Shown here piece by piece: positions 49,661-60,530 of a stretch of 64,000 nucleotides of DNA. The notes under the pieces were generated by a model. The model ran no database searches. It was not told the DNA's origin and worked only from the letters and a program-made list of their open reading frames with translations. The translations under genes and the position numbers were made by a program. The stretch is taken from NCBI GenBank assembly GCA_022575985.1, contig JAKSXM010000036.1, forward strand, positions 372,001 through 436,000, in the 5' to 3' direction. Source of the stretch: Anagrus nilaparvatae (Eukaryota; Arthropoda; Insecta; Hymenoptera; Mymaridae). Numbering within the stretch: the stretch's first letter is position 1; every line of letters starts with the position of its first letter.

Positions 49661-50100
49661 ATTCACCTATCAACAAATAATCAAATGTACCGTATCATAC
49701 AAAAAATTTAGCTACTGATTTTTTAAAAACAGAATAGAGGCTCTTATATACTTTTTGAAAAATTACTGAATGAAAAATATTTAACTGACATATAATATAA
49801 AAAAATTTGCTGTTTTGATTTAAAAATTAAAAATAATGAGTTTTTTTATGATTTCACGTAAAGTTACAAAGACTAGAATATCGTATGATTAAAATATGTG
49901 TTAATCTTTTGATAATACAATGTATAAATATACCAATTCTATAGAAATGGGCGTTTCCGATTTCTGAAAATTCTTATCCATATGAACTTTACGAGATATA
50001 TTCGATTACTTCAAGGATTATTTTAAGATTTTAATACGTACAAAAATTTGGATCGAGTTCGACAAAAATATTTTTTGACAACAAAAAGTTAAAGAAAAAT
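49661..50100 (+). repeat. Direct repeat copy 1 (transporter 5' flank)
   Basis: Starts about 30 bp upstream of the transporter ATG. Roughly 350 bp match 51945-52520 in the same orientation, including GATTTAAAAATTAAAAATAA, AGAATATCGTATGATTAAAA and GAAATGGGCGTTT. Because it covers the likely promoter region, it may hold the transporter's transcription start. Confidence 0.85.
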
Positions 50101-50109
50101 TAAAATTAA

Positions 50110-51200
50110 ATATTTTCTCTCGCACTTCAAATCAGACTTGGCTTTTGGGACTGTTAATATGCTGGATTAAGATGATTGGAGTGCCACACAAGATGGAACT
50201 TCGCTTGCTCGTGGGTGTTTCTCCGTTTCACATTGTTATCCAAGAATCAGTAGTCAAAACCACAGCTAGACTACAGGCTCTGAGTGAATGGATTCTTGGT
50301 CGGGGCAGGCATACTGAATTTACGGAACTACTCTGCATGGAATTATCAAATAACGGCCTAGACAGACTTGTTGGAGAGTTCATCTTTGAAAAGAGGTTCT
50401 CTATTAGAATAAGCAACAGAGAAGAATGGTCGGATGGCACTAATCCGGATCTGGCTTTTACAAGAGTCTGGTATACGGATAGGTTGAAACTGGATGGGAA
50501 TACCGTCTCGACAAGAAAAGAGCCCTCATCGGCTTTGCAGGACTCATAGCCTCGGTGTTTCAATCGGAAGTACTGGCTATAAAGATTTTCGCGAAGAAGA
50601 TATTTCGTCAGGGTACAGAGGGAATGAGAATCAGCAAATGCCCTGATAGCATGGTTGCTCTCAATACTCTGGACTTACTACTCGTTTACTCGAAGCTGGT
50701 ACGTGAATGTAAAACTTCTCTAAATACTCTAGGTAGTCAAGATAAAATCACACTTTACTGGGTACCCACTTACGTAGTTATACCAGGTAACGCGACAGTT
50801 GACTTACTCGCAAAGAAAAAAGCTATGATAGTCATTGAAACCCCTTGGAGCGAGATCGTGTCGGCTATCTCTGATTGGATGTGTGTGAAATTGCAATGTA
50901 ATGATCAAAATCAAGGAAAACTAGTCAGTCCAAAAGAGCTCTAGAGACCTTTTTGATCTACAAGCGGCACGAAGAACTACTGAATATGAGTAAAATCTTT
51001 ACCCGTGTCGTGGGTTGGATAACAGGACTTTCCATACCGAACATTTAATCTGGGCTTTCCCAGTGCTCCAGGTACGACGTAGACGGTACCTCGAGCATTC
51101 ACTATCTAACACGGAAGTTGTTAGACCATTGAAACGTCAAAGCTTCATTTATATCATAAGGTTACTTGGCCTTGATGATTTCAAAGGAAAGTAGAGACCT
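50110..51200 (+). pseudogene. LINE relic with RNase H domain
   Basis: Two plus-strand frames offset by one shift (50145-50549 and 50555-50944) give the end of a Jockey/R1-type polyprotein. The first has a post-RT region with VSPFHIVIQESVVKTTARL and VWYTDRLK, a damaged TDGSK box with the catalytic D kept. The second has the E box SEVLAIK, PDSMVALNTL (SDSQAAL type), SKLVRECKTSLNTL, and WVPTYVVIPGNATVDLLAKK, where WVPGH and GNExAD have lost H and E. The C-terminal tail continues to about 51200 (SKIFTRVVGWITGL). Frameshift, stops and lost residues make it inactive. Its much higher GC marks it as foreign to the locus. Confidence 0.85.
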
Positions 51201-51940
51201 CCTGAGGAGAAAGCTAAGGTAAGCTTGCAACAGGGATTCCCGAACTGTGGTAAGATCATGGCAACATATTTCTGAAGACTACGCATAAATTTCTATGAAT
51301 GCCCTGATTGAAGCCCCTAACTGAACAACCTGAAGTTAGTTTATTTTCGGCGGAACCCAACACTGAAAAAAAATGATTGGCCCTACGCCTAAATTTCTAG
51401 TACAGGCGCATTGCCTGTTTAGCGAGATTAGTGAGGGCCTCGAACGAACTTGCATTTCACGCGTTTGGAAAGGGGGCCCCAATATTTTCTGTATACATTT
51501 TTTTGATGCCGATGATCGAGCCCCCTCTCCAAACGTGTGAAATACAAGTTCGTTTGAGGCCTGAACACGCTATACGCCTGTGAAATTCAAGGCGTACGGC
51601 CAATAATTTTTTTTTCACCATTAGAACACTAAAACACAAAGTCGCAAGGATAAAGTTATCCAAACTCTTGAAGGGAGAGTGATTTTGGAATCATGCTTTG
51701 CAAGTATACCATGTCTGGGCTTCCTAAAGGAAAGAAGATCTTTGCATGTTGTCACTTTTGGGACACTAACTACTAATAGCATCCGAACGAAAAAAACACA
51801 ATACTGAGACATCCACATAAAAAGAGGCCACGATGGACCGACGGGGACTTTAATAGGTGGAGTGTTAGGGGGTTTTTAAATTCAGTCGGGGGCTCTGGAG
51901 TTTCATCTTTCCTCACCTCGGCAAAAAAAAATCACGACTG
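51201..51940 (+). other. LINE 3' region, decayed
   Basis: GC-rich noncoding continuation of the LINE relic, interrupted by a small foldback (51361-51622). The end near 51920 (CCTCACCTCGGC then A9) resembles a LINE 3' end with a short A tail, immediately before direct repeat copy 2. Confidence 0.5.
51361..51622. mobile_element. Small foldback MITE inside the LINE relic
   Basis: Inverted ends CACTGAAAAAAAATGATTGG against the complement of GTGAAAAAAAAATTATTGG, then (C/G)TACGCCT and a long paired block (CGAACGAACTTGCATTTCAC). About 260 bp. It is nested in the LINE 3' region, so it is younger than the LINE. Confidence 0.75.
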
Positions 51941-51944
51941 ATAA

Positions 51945-52520
51945 ATAGTAAAATATAACAGATCATAAAAAACAAAAATTTGTATATAAAGTTTATCGCT
52001 AGTGATTTTTTATAACAGAATAGAGTCTGTTATTCCCAATTTTCAAAATTACTGAATGAAAAATATTGACGTAATATTTAATTAACTGACATCTAATATA
52101 AAATTATCTGTTGTTTTGATTTAAAAATTAAAAATAATGAGTTTTTTTATGACTTCACGTAAAATTACAAAAACTAGAATATCGTATGATTAAAATATGT
52201 GTTTACCTTTTGATAATAAAATGTATTAATATAACAATTCTGTAGAAATGGGCGTTTTCGAGTTCGGCAAACTCTTATTCATATGAAATTTATGAGTTCA
52301 AAAAATAATATATCCGATTATCTCAAGGATTATTTTAATATTTTAATACGCAAAAAAATAAAAATGACGAAACGTTAGAATAAAAAATAAATTTGATTTA
52401 TTTTAAAATAGTCCAACGGGTCGTATCCCATTAAAATTTTTTGAAGGAATCATTTGTACAAAAAAATTTGAATCTAGTTCAACAAAAAATTTTTTTTTTT
52501 ATAAAAAATTTTTGTTTTCT
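51945..52520 (+). repeat. Direct repeat copy 2
   Basis: Second copy of the transporter 5' flank. It contains about 100 bp (52366-52465, with CCAACGGGTCGTATCCCATT) absent from copy 1. It does not include exon 1, so only upstream sequence is duplicated. Confidence 0.8.
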
Positions 52521-53775
52521 TTTGAAGAGAAAAGTAACGGGAAATTTTCTATCTTGACCTATACTATAAAAATATTTTTCACTGTAAAATAATTTAAGCA
52601 GAAATATGAAAATTTTAATATAAAAATGCTCAATAATTACTAATATTTGTATCTAATTTCTTTCAGTCTAATTTGTACCCAGTTAGCGTGGAATTCCTCA
52701 TATATAACCCTCCATTCACTGCTCTAACATCAAACTGACTAATTATTTTATTTAAAAAAAATATTATGCTGCAATAAACAAAAACTTTAATTAATTAATA
52801 GCGTTATAAAGAGAGGATGTAAAATTCTAAACTGACAGTATAATATTTAAAAACAAATAAATAAATATAATTATCATTCTTCATGTATATTTATACAGTA
52901 CACATAAACGCACTCGTTCTAGATTACAATTTTAATTAACAAACAGGTAATATTTCTATAAAAATTCATAAAACATGAGTTAATAAATTTTTAAATATTA
53001 ATCCCTGAAAGATGATTTAGTTTATTATAAATTAAATTGCATATATAAAACAGATGATGAAGAATTGGCTACCGGTAATAGAAGAATAAAATGCGAAAAG
53101 AAAAAAGTAATAGTGGTATGGGTGGGAAAGAAAAAGAGTAGTATTGTTGTGTATCTTTCAGTTCCCTTGGGTTGGGTTTTTTTGAAAAGAAAAGGAAACC
53201 TCGAAATATTTCTACAAATCATTACTTTTAATTTATATGTCGGTTTTATCAAGACAAATGTGAGCTTGATGTTGTTTGTATACTATTTAACTGGGAATGA
53301 GATGACTTTTATGGTCTTGTTTTATAAGTGTGTGTGTGTTTGTGTGTTTTGTAAGCTTTGAATATATTACATTTTAAATACTTTATGATTGATATAGGGA
53401 AATTTATTTTCGCCTGAATTGATACTGACTATTACTACTTAAAAATATAAATTATGCTGTTATTTGTAAACATAAAATAATTGTCTAAGATAGGCGTAAA
53501 TATATACAGAATTTGTAAATTAAATAATATCATGTAATATCTACAAATATTATGACTTTTATTTTATCATTTAAGCTTAGTTTTTAGTCTTGGTTAAGTA
53601 GTTTTTGTTTCTGGAAGTTATATAAAAATCAAAAAAGATTAAATAAATACTTTTAATTAAATTTTATTATTTGCTGGAAAAAATTGTTTTCTATTATTGT
53701 TATTCAAGTTACATAAAATTTACTGTGTAATCCATGTAATATGTAAAAAAATATACAATTAAACCAAAATTAATA
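52521..53775. other. AT-rich spacer
   Basis: Includes a (TG)n tract at 53325-53350. The overlapping frames at 53025-53361 on both strands have no family features. Confidence 0.45.
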
Positions 53776-54118
53776 TTATGTTTGACCAAAAAATATGATT
53801 TTATCATTAAATTCTTTTTGAAATTTGGTCACATTTTCAATAAAAATTTCAGCAATTTCATTATATTGCGATACGAATTTTTCAATAAAATCTTTTCGGA
53901 GATTCACTGATTTAGTAAGTTCCTCAACATTTTCTTTTTTAAATAAATCTTCTATTTTATAATACGTTTCTTTTCTTAATTTTTGATCATTTTCAAGCAA
54001 ATTTTTTTTAAGTTTTCTTTGTGGTCTTGAAAATTATGATAGTTTTCAAGGCTTAAATTTGATTCTTGTAATTTATTTTCGTAAATTTTATCAGCTTCTG
54101 AAACTAATTTGCGCAAAT
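53776..54118 (-). pseudogene. Helical protein exon with one-base frameshift
   Basis: A pyrimidine-rich acceptor (TTTTTTTATCATGTAAATGAATAG) ends at 54119. The minus strand then reads LRKLVSEADKIYENKLQES and on to DHKENLKK at an A8 run (54002-54009). The next 74 codons, in a frame shifted by one, continue the same character (NLLENDQKLRKETYYKIEDL, then FVSQYNEIAEIF and KFQKEFND) to a stop at 53776. Restoring one A would join them, so this is either a recent loss of function or a sequencing error in the homopolymer. The product is charged, heptad-like and probably an all-helical secreted or cytosolic protein. No family was recognised. Earlier exons were not found. Confidence 0.5.
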
Positions 54119-55545
54119 CTATTCATTTACATGATAAAAAAAGTTAAATTTTGCAAATCTTATGGCATCAAGAATTAAGTCATTTATTTTAATCAAAAAT
54201 GTCCAAATTAAAGGAAAAATATGTTTGAAACTAAATATAAATTAAAACAGTTTATATAGTAAAAAAGATATTATACTTATATTTAGTATACTGTTAGATT
54301 GTCGAGCTTGAAAATTTTATACGCTGTAAAAATAATTCTTAAATTTATATTCTTAAACTAATTTTTTTTCAATGGATGAGATAAATAACATTTTTGGTTT
54401 AAGTAAATAATAATATATTTTTGAGTCATCCAATCACGCGTCCAGTTAATAGTTATTTCAAAAAATAAAAAAATAATTTTTTAACGTTAAGCTGTAATTA
54501 GTAGATTTGGTCTACATTTACAAAAAAGTAAATAAATAAAATAAATAAAAAACAACCTTTACAGGCAATGATTGTTTTAAATCTGAATAATTTATTCGAT
54601 AAATTGAGCTAACAATTGTTTGGATATTTCGCCTCTGACTAAATAGTGTGAGGCTCGTCAGTACGTACACTATTTAGCCTTTTCGTAGATACCCATTAAT
54701 AATAATTTTTATTTTCTTTATTCGTTTTAAAACAAAATAATTGGTTCTTTTTTAAAACTTTTTTTTTATAATTTCTGACAATCATCTAACAATATTCCAT
54801 ATCTTACATTACATAGAAAAACATGAACAAAATATAACAAAAAACCTAAATTTACCAATACAAAATTGGTACCAATATTTTTATTAATTGTGCAAATTTT
54901 ATCGTTAATATCAAATCTCCCAAATATTTCAGTACAGACTAAAAAAATGTTGATATTTATCGTATAATTATTACATTTTTAACAATATTTTCTTTAATCT
55001 TCTTACATCTTTTTTTTTTAATTTTTATTATAATAAAAGGACGCCCACCTGCAAAAAAAAAAATAACTTCACCTTGTTTATGCTAGTATTTTTTATCTGA
55101 TTAAATTTTTTTTTATTTTCTAACAACACAATACATTTATTTTGATCATTTTTTTTATTGTATAATAAAAACAACAAAATTATTAAGAATAATTCAACTC
55201 TTTTTTAGCAAAAAAAAAAAAATTAATTTAATAAAATACAAAAATTTAACAAAAGATGCGTAAAATATAAATGCATTTCATGTTTTATAAATACGAATTC
55301 GTAACGGCGATTTAAAAAATGACTAATAATTCTTGTTTAATATATCAGACACTTTTTTTGATATCTCTTTTTTCCCTTTTAATACAATACGTCTGATTTT
55401 TTTTTTTGATTCTTAGTTTCAGATATAGACATTATTATTGCATAAAAAGGACGAAGATATAGTAATATTAACGCTATTATGTATTTTGAATTAAAAAAAA
55501 AAAAAAAACAACTTAAATATAGATATAATAAATAGAAGAAGGAGG
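54119..55545. other. AT-rich spacer
   Basis: Apart from the hairpin at 54639 nothing was recognised. Confidence 0.45.
54639..54677. repeat. Perfect 11-bp inverted repeat with GC-rich loop
   Basis: CTAAATAGTGT and ACACTATTTAG flank a 17-base loop that contains GAGGCTCGTCAGTACGT. It is isolated in AT-rich DNA. It could be the remnant of a small element or a structured transcript. Confidence 0.5.
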
Positions 55546-55617
55546 TTATAGACAGCTGCAGGCATTTTTTGCACGACGGGATGCCGGTTTCACGGTGGTG
55601 GGTCCAGTGCGAGGTGG
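55546..55617 (-). CDS. Candidate terminal exon ending in CSCL
   Basis: A good acceptor (polypyrimidine, then ATTATATGCAG) precedes 23 codons rich in C and G, followed by TAA at 55546. In the zero phase it reads PPRTGPTTVKPASRR and ends NACSCL, a basic tail with a CaaX-like terminus. Other phases and the plus strand are also open, so the call rests on the splice site and composition. No protein family was recognised. Upstream exons, if any, would lie to the right. Confidence 0.25.
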   Translation of the reverse strand, partial: PPRTGPTTVKPASRRAKNACSCL

Positions 55618-55794
55618 CTGCATATAATAAAAAAAAATACTGACAATTTCATCCGGGAAGAAAGATTGCAGTAGCGAATTGTTTTTTTTTTTTTTAAATC
55701 TTCTGATTCTCTTTTTTATTAGTCAAATGCAACGTAAACTTTGTATTAAACAGATAATATTTTTTATTGGATTGGGGGATATTCAATTTTTTAG

Positions 55795-55925
55795 GGATAA
55801 ATTACTGTTAAAGTTAAGTACCAGGGTTACCGTTTAAAAGCTTTTTTTGCTTAAATAAATAGTTTGGTATATTTAGTTCTTAATGGTGAACAATTCAAAA
55901 ATTTAATATTTATACTTTTGCTTTT
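55795..55925 (+). repeat. Dispersed repeat, copy 1 of a 125-bp block
   Basis: Shares AAGTACCA(G/C), GTTACC, 'tatatttagttcttaatg(g/a)tgaac' and 'aatatttatac' with 57215-57345 in direct orientation. Confidence 0.6.
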
Positions 55926-55960
55926 TTAATTAATCGTTTCTTTTATTGCTTCGATAAATA

Positions 55961-55999
55961 TTTTCTCGCAAGCGAAATGAATTTATAAGCATATAAGAG
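55961..55999 (-). repeat. Dispersed core motif copy (minus)
   Basis: The reverse complement gives TCATTTCGCTTGCGAGAAAA preceded by TTATATGCTTATAAAT, matching the consensus 'ttatatagcctcataaaat' plus core. Confidence 0.65.
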
Positions 56000-56684
56000 T
56001 CCTCGAGCAATTTAGAAAATTTATTAATTTTAAAAATTAGTAAAAAGAAATAGAAATACTTATCTATCTGTAATTAAAAGTGGTTTTTCTTATATTTTAA
56101 ATTAAAATTTTTGAATTTTTTTTTTTCCTTTATATTTTGGGTCGATGAGTATATTAAAACTTGGGTAAGTGTGTCAATGATTTTGCATTCATTAGATTTA
56201 TTAATTTATCTGCAATGTTTATAACTTTTTCTGTTCAGATTAATAACCTGTCGAATACTAATATATGTGTATTGTCAGAAAATAAATAATTTTTATTTTA
56301 AAAAAAATCTTTAGTTTTTAATTTTTTTTGTGTCTTTATAAAAATCTTCATAATATTTATTATTTCAGATTTATGTTTAAATTTAAAGATTTTTGTTACT
56401 TATTAATGAGTCAAAATCATAAATGTTAATGAAAACCATCTTGAATCGAAGAATTTTTATAACCAATGTTAGTGATGAAACTGGTTCCTTGGTTTTTTAT
56501 ATGATGTCTAAACTTGTAAATTGTGAATTCTAAAGTCTTACAAAATTTTTAAAAGATTCCTAAGATAACTTTTTTAAAGGTTTGAAAAATCAGACAAAAA
56601 GTTAAAGTAATAGGTATTTCATAATAGGATCTTTGATTTTATTCTAGGCTTCACAAAAGATTCTAATATAGCATCATAAATATT

Positions 56685-57080
56685 AACATGGAACATGTTC
56701 ATTGGATGGGGTATTTGAAAAAGTTTGGTTCGGCAGGGGGGGGGGGGGGTGAAAAATTGACGCTTTTAGGGGGGGTCAAAAATTTACGTTTTTAGGGGGG
56801 GGGTGAAAAAGTGACGCTTTTAGGGGGGGGGTAAAAAGTGACGTTTTTAGGGGGGGGGTGAAATGGACTTAGAATATTTTCGATTTAGGGACTTAGAATA
56901 ATTTGAAGTGGGAGTCAGGCCTTGATAACAACAAAAACTTAGAATACTTTAAGTTTATGGACTTAGCATAATTTATATTTCAGGATTTATTGTCATTTCG
57001 ATTTTTGGATTTATTACTGTTATGAGTGGACATGTTCCAGGCTCGTTTGTTGTGTAGTTACACAAACCGATTATAAATTT
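56685..57080 (+). repeat. Dispersed repeat copy B with expanded G-run array
   Basis: Collinear with 29618-29925 but with an expanded minisatellite (56735-56860) in the middle. The ends carry GGAACATGTTC and GGACATGTTCC. Confidence 0.6.
56735..56860 (+). repeat. G-run minisatellite, ~27-bp unit, 4-5 copies
   Basis: Repeats of 'gtgaaaaagtgacg(c/t)ttttag' followed by 7-14 G. Five consecutive G runs on one strand satisfy the base requirement for G-quadruplex formation. Confidence 0.92.
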
Positions 57081-58165
57081 TTTAATTTTTGGTTCCTCAT
57101 AGAGGAACCATTGTGATAGGTAAAATTTTGCTTTTTTATTTTTTGGCATATAAGCCCGTTTTGAGATCCCAGGAAGCTAAACAAAATATTTTACAGAGAA
57201 GAGTTTTAGTTTATTAGTTACGATTAAAGCTAAGTACCACAGTTACCATGTGGAAATTTTTTTGATTTAAAAATTTGGCAGCGATTTCATGATATACTTT
57301 AGTTCTTAATGATGAACCTTTCAAACATATTAATACTTATACAGGCATGTATCCAGGATTTTTGATCGGAGAGGGCTTTAGGGGGGAGAGGGTTAACGTA
57401 ATTTAACGTAATGCTTAATTTTTTCCTATGAAAGTACGAATATCTAGAATTATCGTTTGTTAAGGATTTCTCCATCTGATACGTAATTTTTCAATTTTTT
57501 TTTTTTTTTTTTTAATTTTTTACATAAAATAATTAAAAAAATACCATAATTTTTTTTCTTTTTGGACGTAGTACCTCATTTATTTCCATGAAAGTACTGA
57601 TATCTAGAAGTATCGTTTTTACTTGATATCTCGAATCTTATAATTTATTTTTTGAAAATTTTTTTCTCAAAATTTTTTTCATCAAAAAATACAAAAAATA
57701 CCAAATTTTTTTTTCTTTTTGGACGCAGTACTTAATTTATTTGTATGGAAGCACTAGTTTTAGAAATATTGTTTATAGTAATTTTTTGGATCTGATACCG
57801 AATTTTTTCAAAATTTTTTTCTCAAAATTTTTGTCGCCAAAAATATAAAAAACGCTAAAATTTTTTTTATTTCTTTCAGTACTTAACTTCTTCCTATGAA
57901 AGTACTAATATCTAGAATTATCGTTTATAAAGTATTTCTCCATCTGATACGTAATTTTTTGAAATTTTTTTTTTTCAAAATTGTTTACATAAAATAATTA
58001 AAAAAACATCATAATTTTAATATCTAGAATTATCGCTTTTACTCGTTATCTCCAATCCGATACCCAATTTTTCAAAAAAATTTTTTTTTGGACGTAGTAA
58101 TTAATTTATTTCTATGAAATTACTAATATCTAGAATTAACGTTTTTACTAGGTATCATTTTTATT
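57081..58165 (-). repeat. Inverted copy of the satellite-bearing element
   Basis: Opens with GGTTCCTCATAGAGGAACC and the conserved 110-bp end, then single-copy sequence (57.2-57.4 kb), then about five submonomers of the 13.87-15.6 kb satellite in reverse complement (CATGAAAGTACTGATATCTA-type words). It lacks the ACGT microsatellite. Confidence 0.82.
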
Positions 58166-59639
58166 CCTCAATTTAAACATAGCAAAAATTTTTTCTTTAT
58201 TCCTATAGCTGGTGTAATTATGTCTTCAAGATATAACTACACCAGCTACACCAAAAACTGTCTAGCAGACATAATTATCATAAAAGAAGATTATGTACTA
58301 GTGTAGAAAAATCTTCTTTTTTTTATGTAAAAAAACCTAATTTTTTCCATGAGATGTTAAACTAACAGTATCAAGGAAAAGATCATCCAAAGATCATGCT
58401 TAGTTTTTCTTATGACATTATACTTTGTTAGGTAAAATAGACCATTAAGAAGATTTTGTTATTGCTAATGTGGCACCATAGTGCCAATTACTTGGCAGCG
58501 TTTTTTCTTATTTTCACAATAACGCTGCAACTGGACAAGTTGACCAAAACACTTCATAAGTAAGCCCCAATTTTTGATCACTAACTTACCCATCGTTGTA
58601 GCCACTTTTGGTCCAAAATGACCATCTTTTAAATAGCTGTAAAAATTGTAATTTTGATAAAAATAAATTTTATAGGTCTAAAAATGCGTTTACAAAATAA
58701 TTTTTTAAAAATCTTAGAAGTCATAATTTCCAAAATAAAATTTTCCGCTCAAACCATTTCTAGTATTCAGAATCCAACAAATTTTAAAAAAATAACTCCC
58801 AGGCTGATATACTGTGCTATTTATAAATAAAATAAAAAAATTTTTCTTACACTCTAATATAGTAATTTATACTTATATATCTTCTTGTTATGACAAGTCT
58901 ATTCAATTATATTTATACCAAATGATTCATGTGTATTTAGAATCTTAAAAAAAAAAATCATAATAAGAATTAATACAATACACAAAAAAATAAAATATAT
59001 ATGTATGATTCCCCTATTAAAAAAAAAAAAAAAAAAAATTTCTCACATCCAATCATCCAATTTTTCTTTTTTATACACACATATAACATTTATTTTGATC
59101 TCCCATAACTAGTCACGGCTCGTCGCCTTTGACCTATAAACAATCCCCTAAAAAAGTGAGAAAGACTGAGACAGAAAATAAGCACAAACCCTCATTAATT
59201 CACTATGAAGTATAATGATAATATATATTACTAAAAGCTGTAAATATATATATACAACAGTTGTTTCGCCATCATATAAGTGTGACACCTTTTTTATTTT
59301 GTTGTTATAATAAGCCCCTCCCAAAAACCAAAATAAAGTAATCTTTTGCAATGAAAACTCGTATAAAATAAATAAATCTATCATATATATATATGGGGAA
59401 GATAAAATAAAAAAAACAGTAGTTTAGTTATCTCAGCAGTATTTGTGTTATAACAGCCACATTCACAAACTATATTTCCTTTGTATATTTTAATGTATGA
59501 CCGCCTATATAATGTTATAAATTAATATATATACATGTATATATTAATGTAAAATGATGAAAAGAGCAAAAAAAAAATAGATATCCCGCTATGCCATTTA
59601 TATATATATAAATACACATACATACAAATGTTTAGCAAA
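58166..59639. other. AT-rich spacer with small repeats
   Basis: 58206-58248 is a hairpin (TAGCTGGTGTA / TACACCAGCTA). 58430-58470 matches 13.03 kb. 58610-58750 is a weak relative of the 42-44 kb foldback arm. No gene. Confidence 0.5.
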
Positions 59640-59770
59640 ACGTCTTTGGTCTCTAAAGAGATTCGCGCGATGACGAGGAACGACCCCTCGGGGGTGTTAG
59701 TAATGTATAAAGTAAGTTAAAAAAAAAGGGAAATAAGTCATGGGCACCCTGGTGCGTACCATCCGGTAAA
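59640..59770 (+). other. GC-rich island, possible exon
   Basis: On the plus strand an ATG (59628) opens 28 codons reading SKTSLVSKEIRAMTRNDPSG to VLVMYK, followed immediately by the near-perfect donor GTAAGT. A second block (59738-59770) reads MGTLVRTIR into GTAAAC. The minus strand is also open in two frames. No family was recognised. It could be a short first exon, an untranslated exon or a conserved element. Confidence 0.28.
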
Positions 59771-60530
59771 CTTGGTAACATTGCTAAACTATCATATATA
59801 TGCACTAAAATAACAAAATGTATTTATTATTATATATGAAAAAAATGAAAGAGACAAATGAATAAATATGTTTATTATAATTTTTTTTTTTTTTTTGAGA
59901 CTGCTACAGTGGCTGCTTTTACATAGATGTATTATTACGCATTTATATCAAAGATAAATCTATTTGTGATCTATTGTTTGTGTAAAAAATATTTTTTGTG
60001 TGGAGTTAGATAGTATTTAAGGATTAATACAGTCATAAATTTGTGAAATTATGACTTCAATTTTTTTGTTGAGAGAATTTTTTTAAATATGTATCTGTTA
60101 TTTTGTAATTGATGAAACAATAAGTGTATCGAATAAAATCATCTAAGCATGCAATTAATTAACAGTAATTTCAATACTAAATGCGAGTTGTTTAGTTTAT
60201 AACGACTGGCAATAAAAGCTCAGTAAATATTCAATAGAATATGACAACAAGAAATTGTCTAATTTATCTTTTACTAATCTTAATTGCTTATTCGGTTATC
60301 CGTAAACACTAAATTTAAATGAACTTTACAATTTGTTGGCTGTTGTTTTTACGGATCACAAAACATGCATAAGTAAAGTTTGTTTCAGAGGAGGATAGTC
60401 TAATACCTGGTGGAAGAGTGTTCCAATATAGTCCAGTACTGACTAAGTAAGGTTTAACGAAAATTATTCAAAGTTTAAGTTGTAAAGCAAAACGTTTTTA
60501 TGAAATTTATGAAAATCAAATTTTTGGATA
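59771..60530. other. AT-rich spacer
   Basis: Nothing recognised. Confidence 0.45.
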
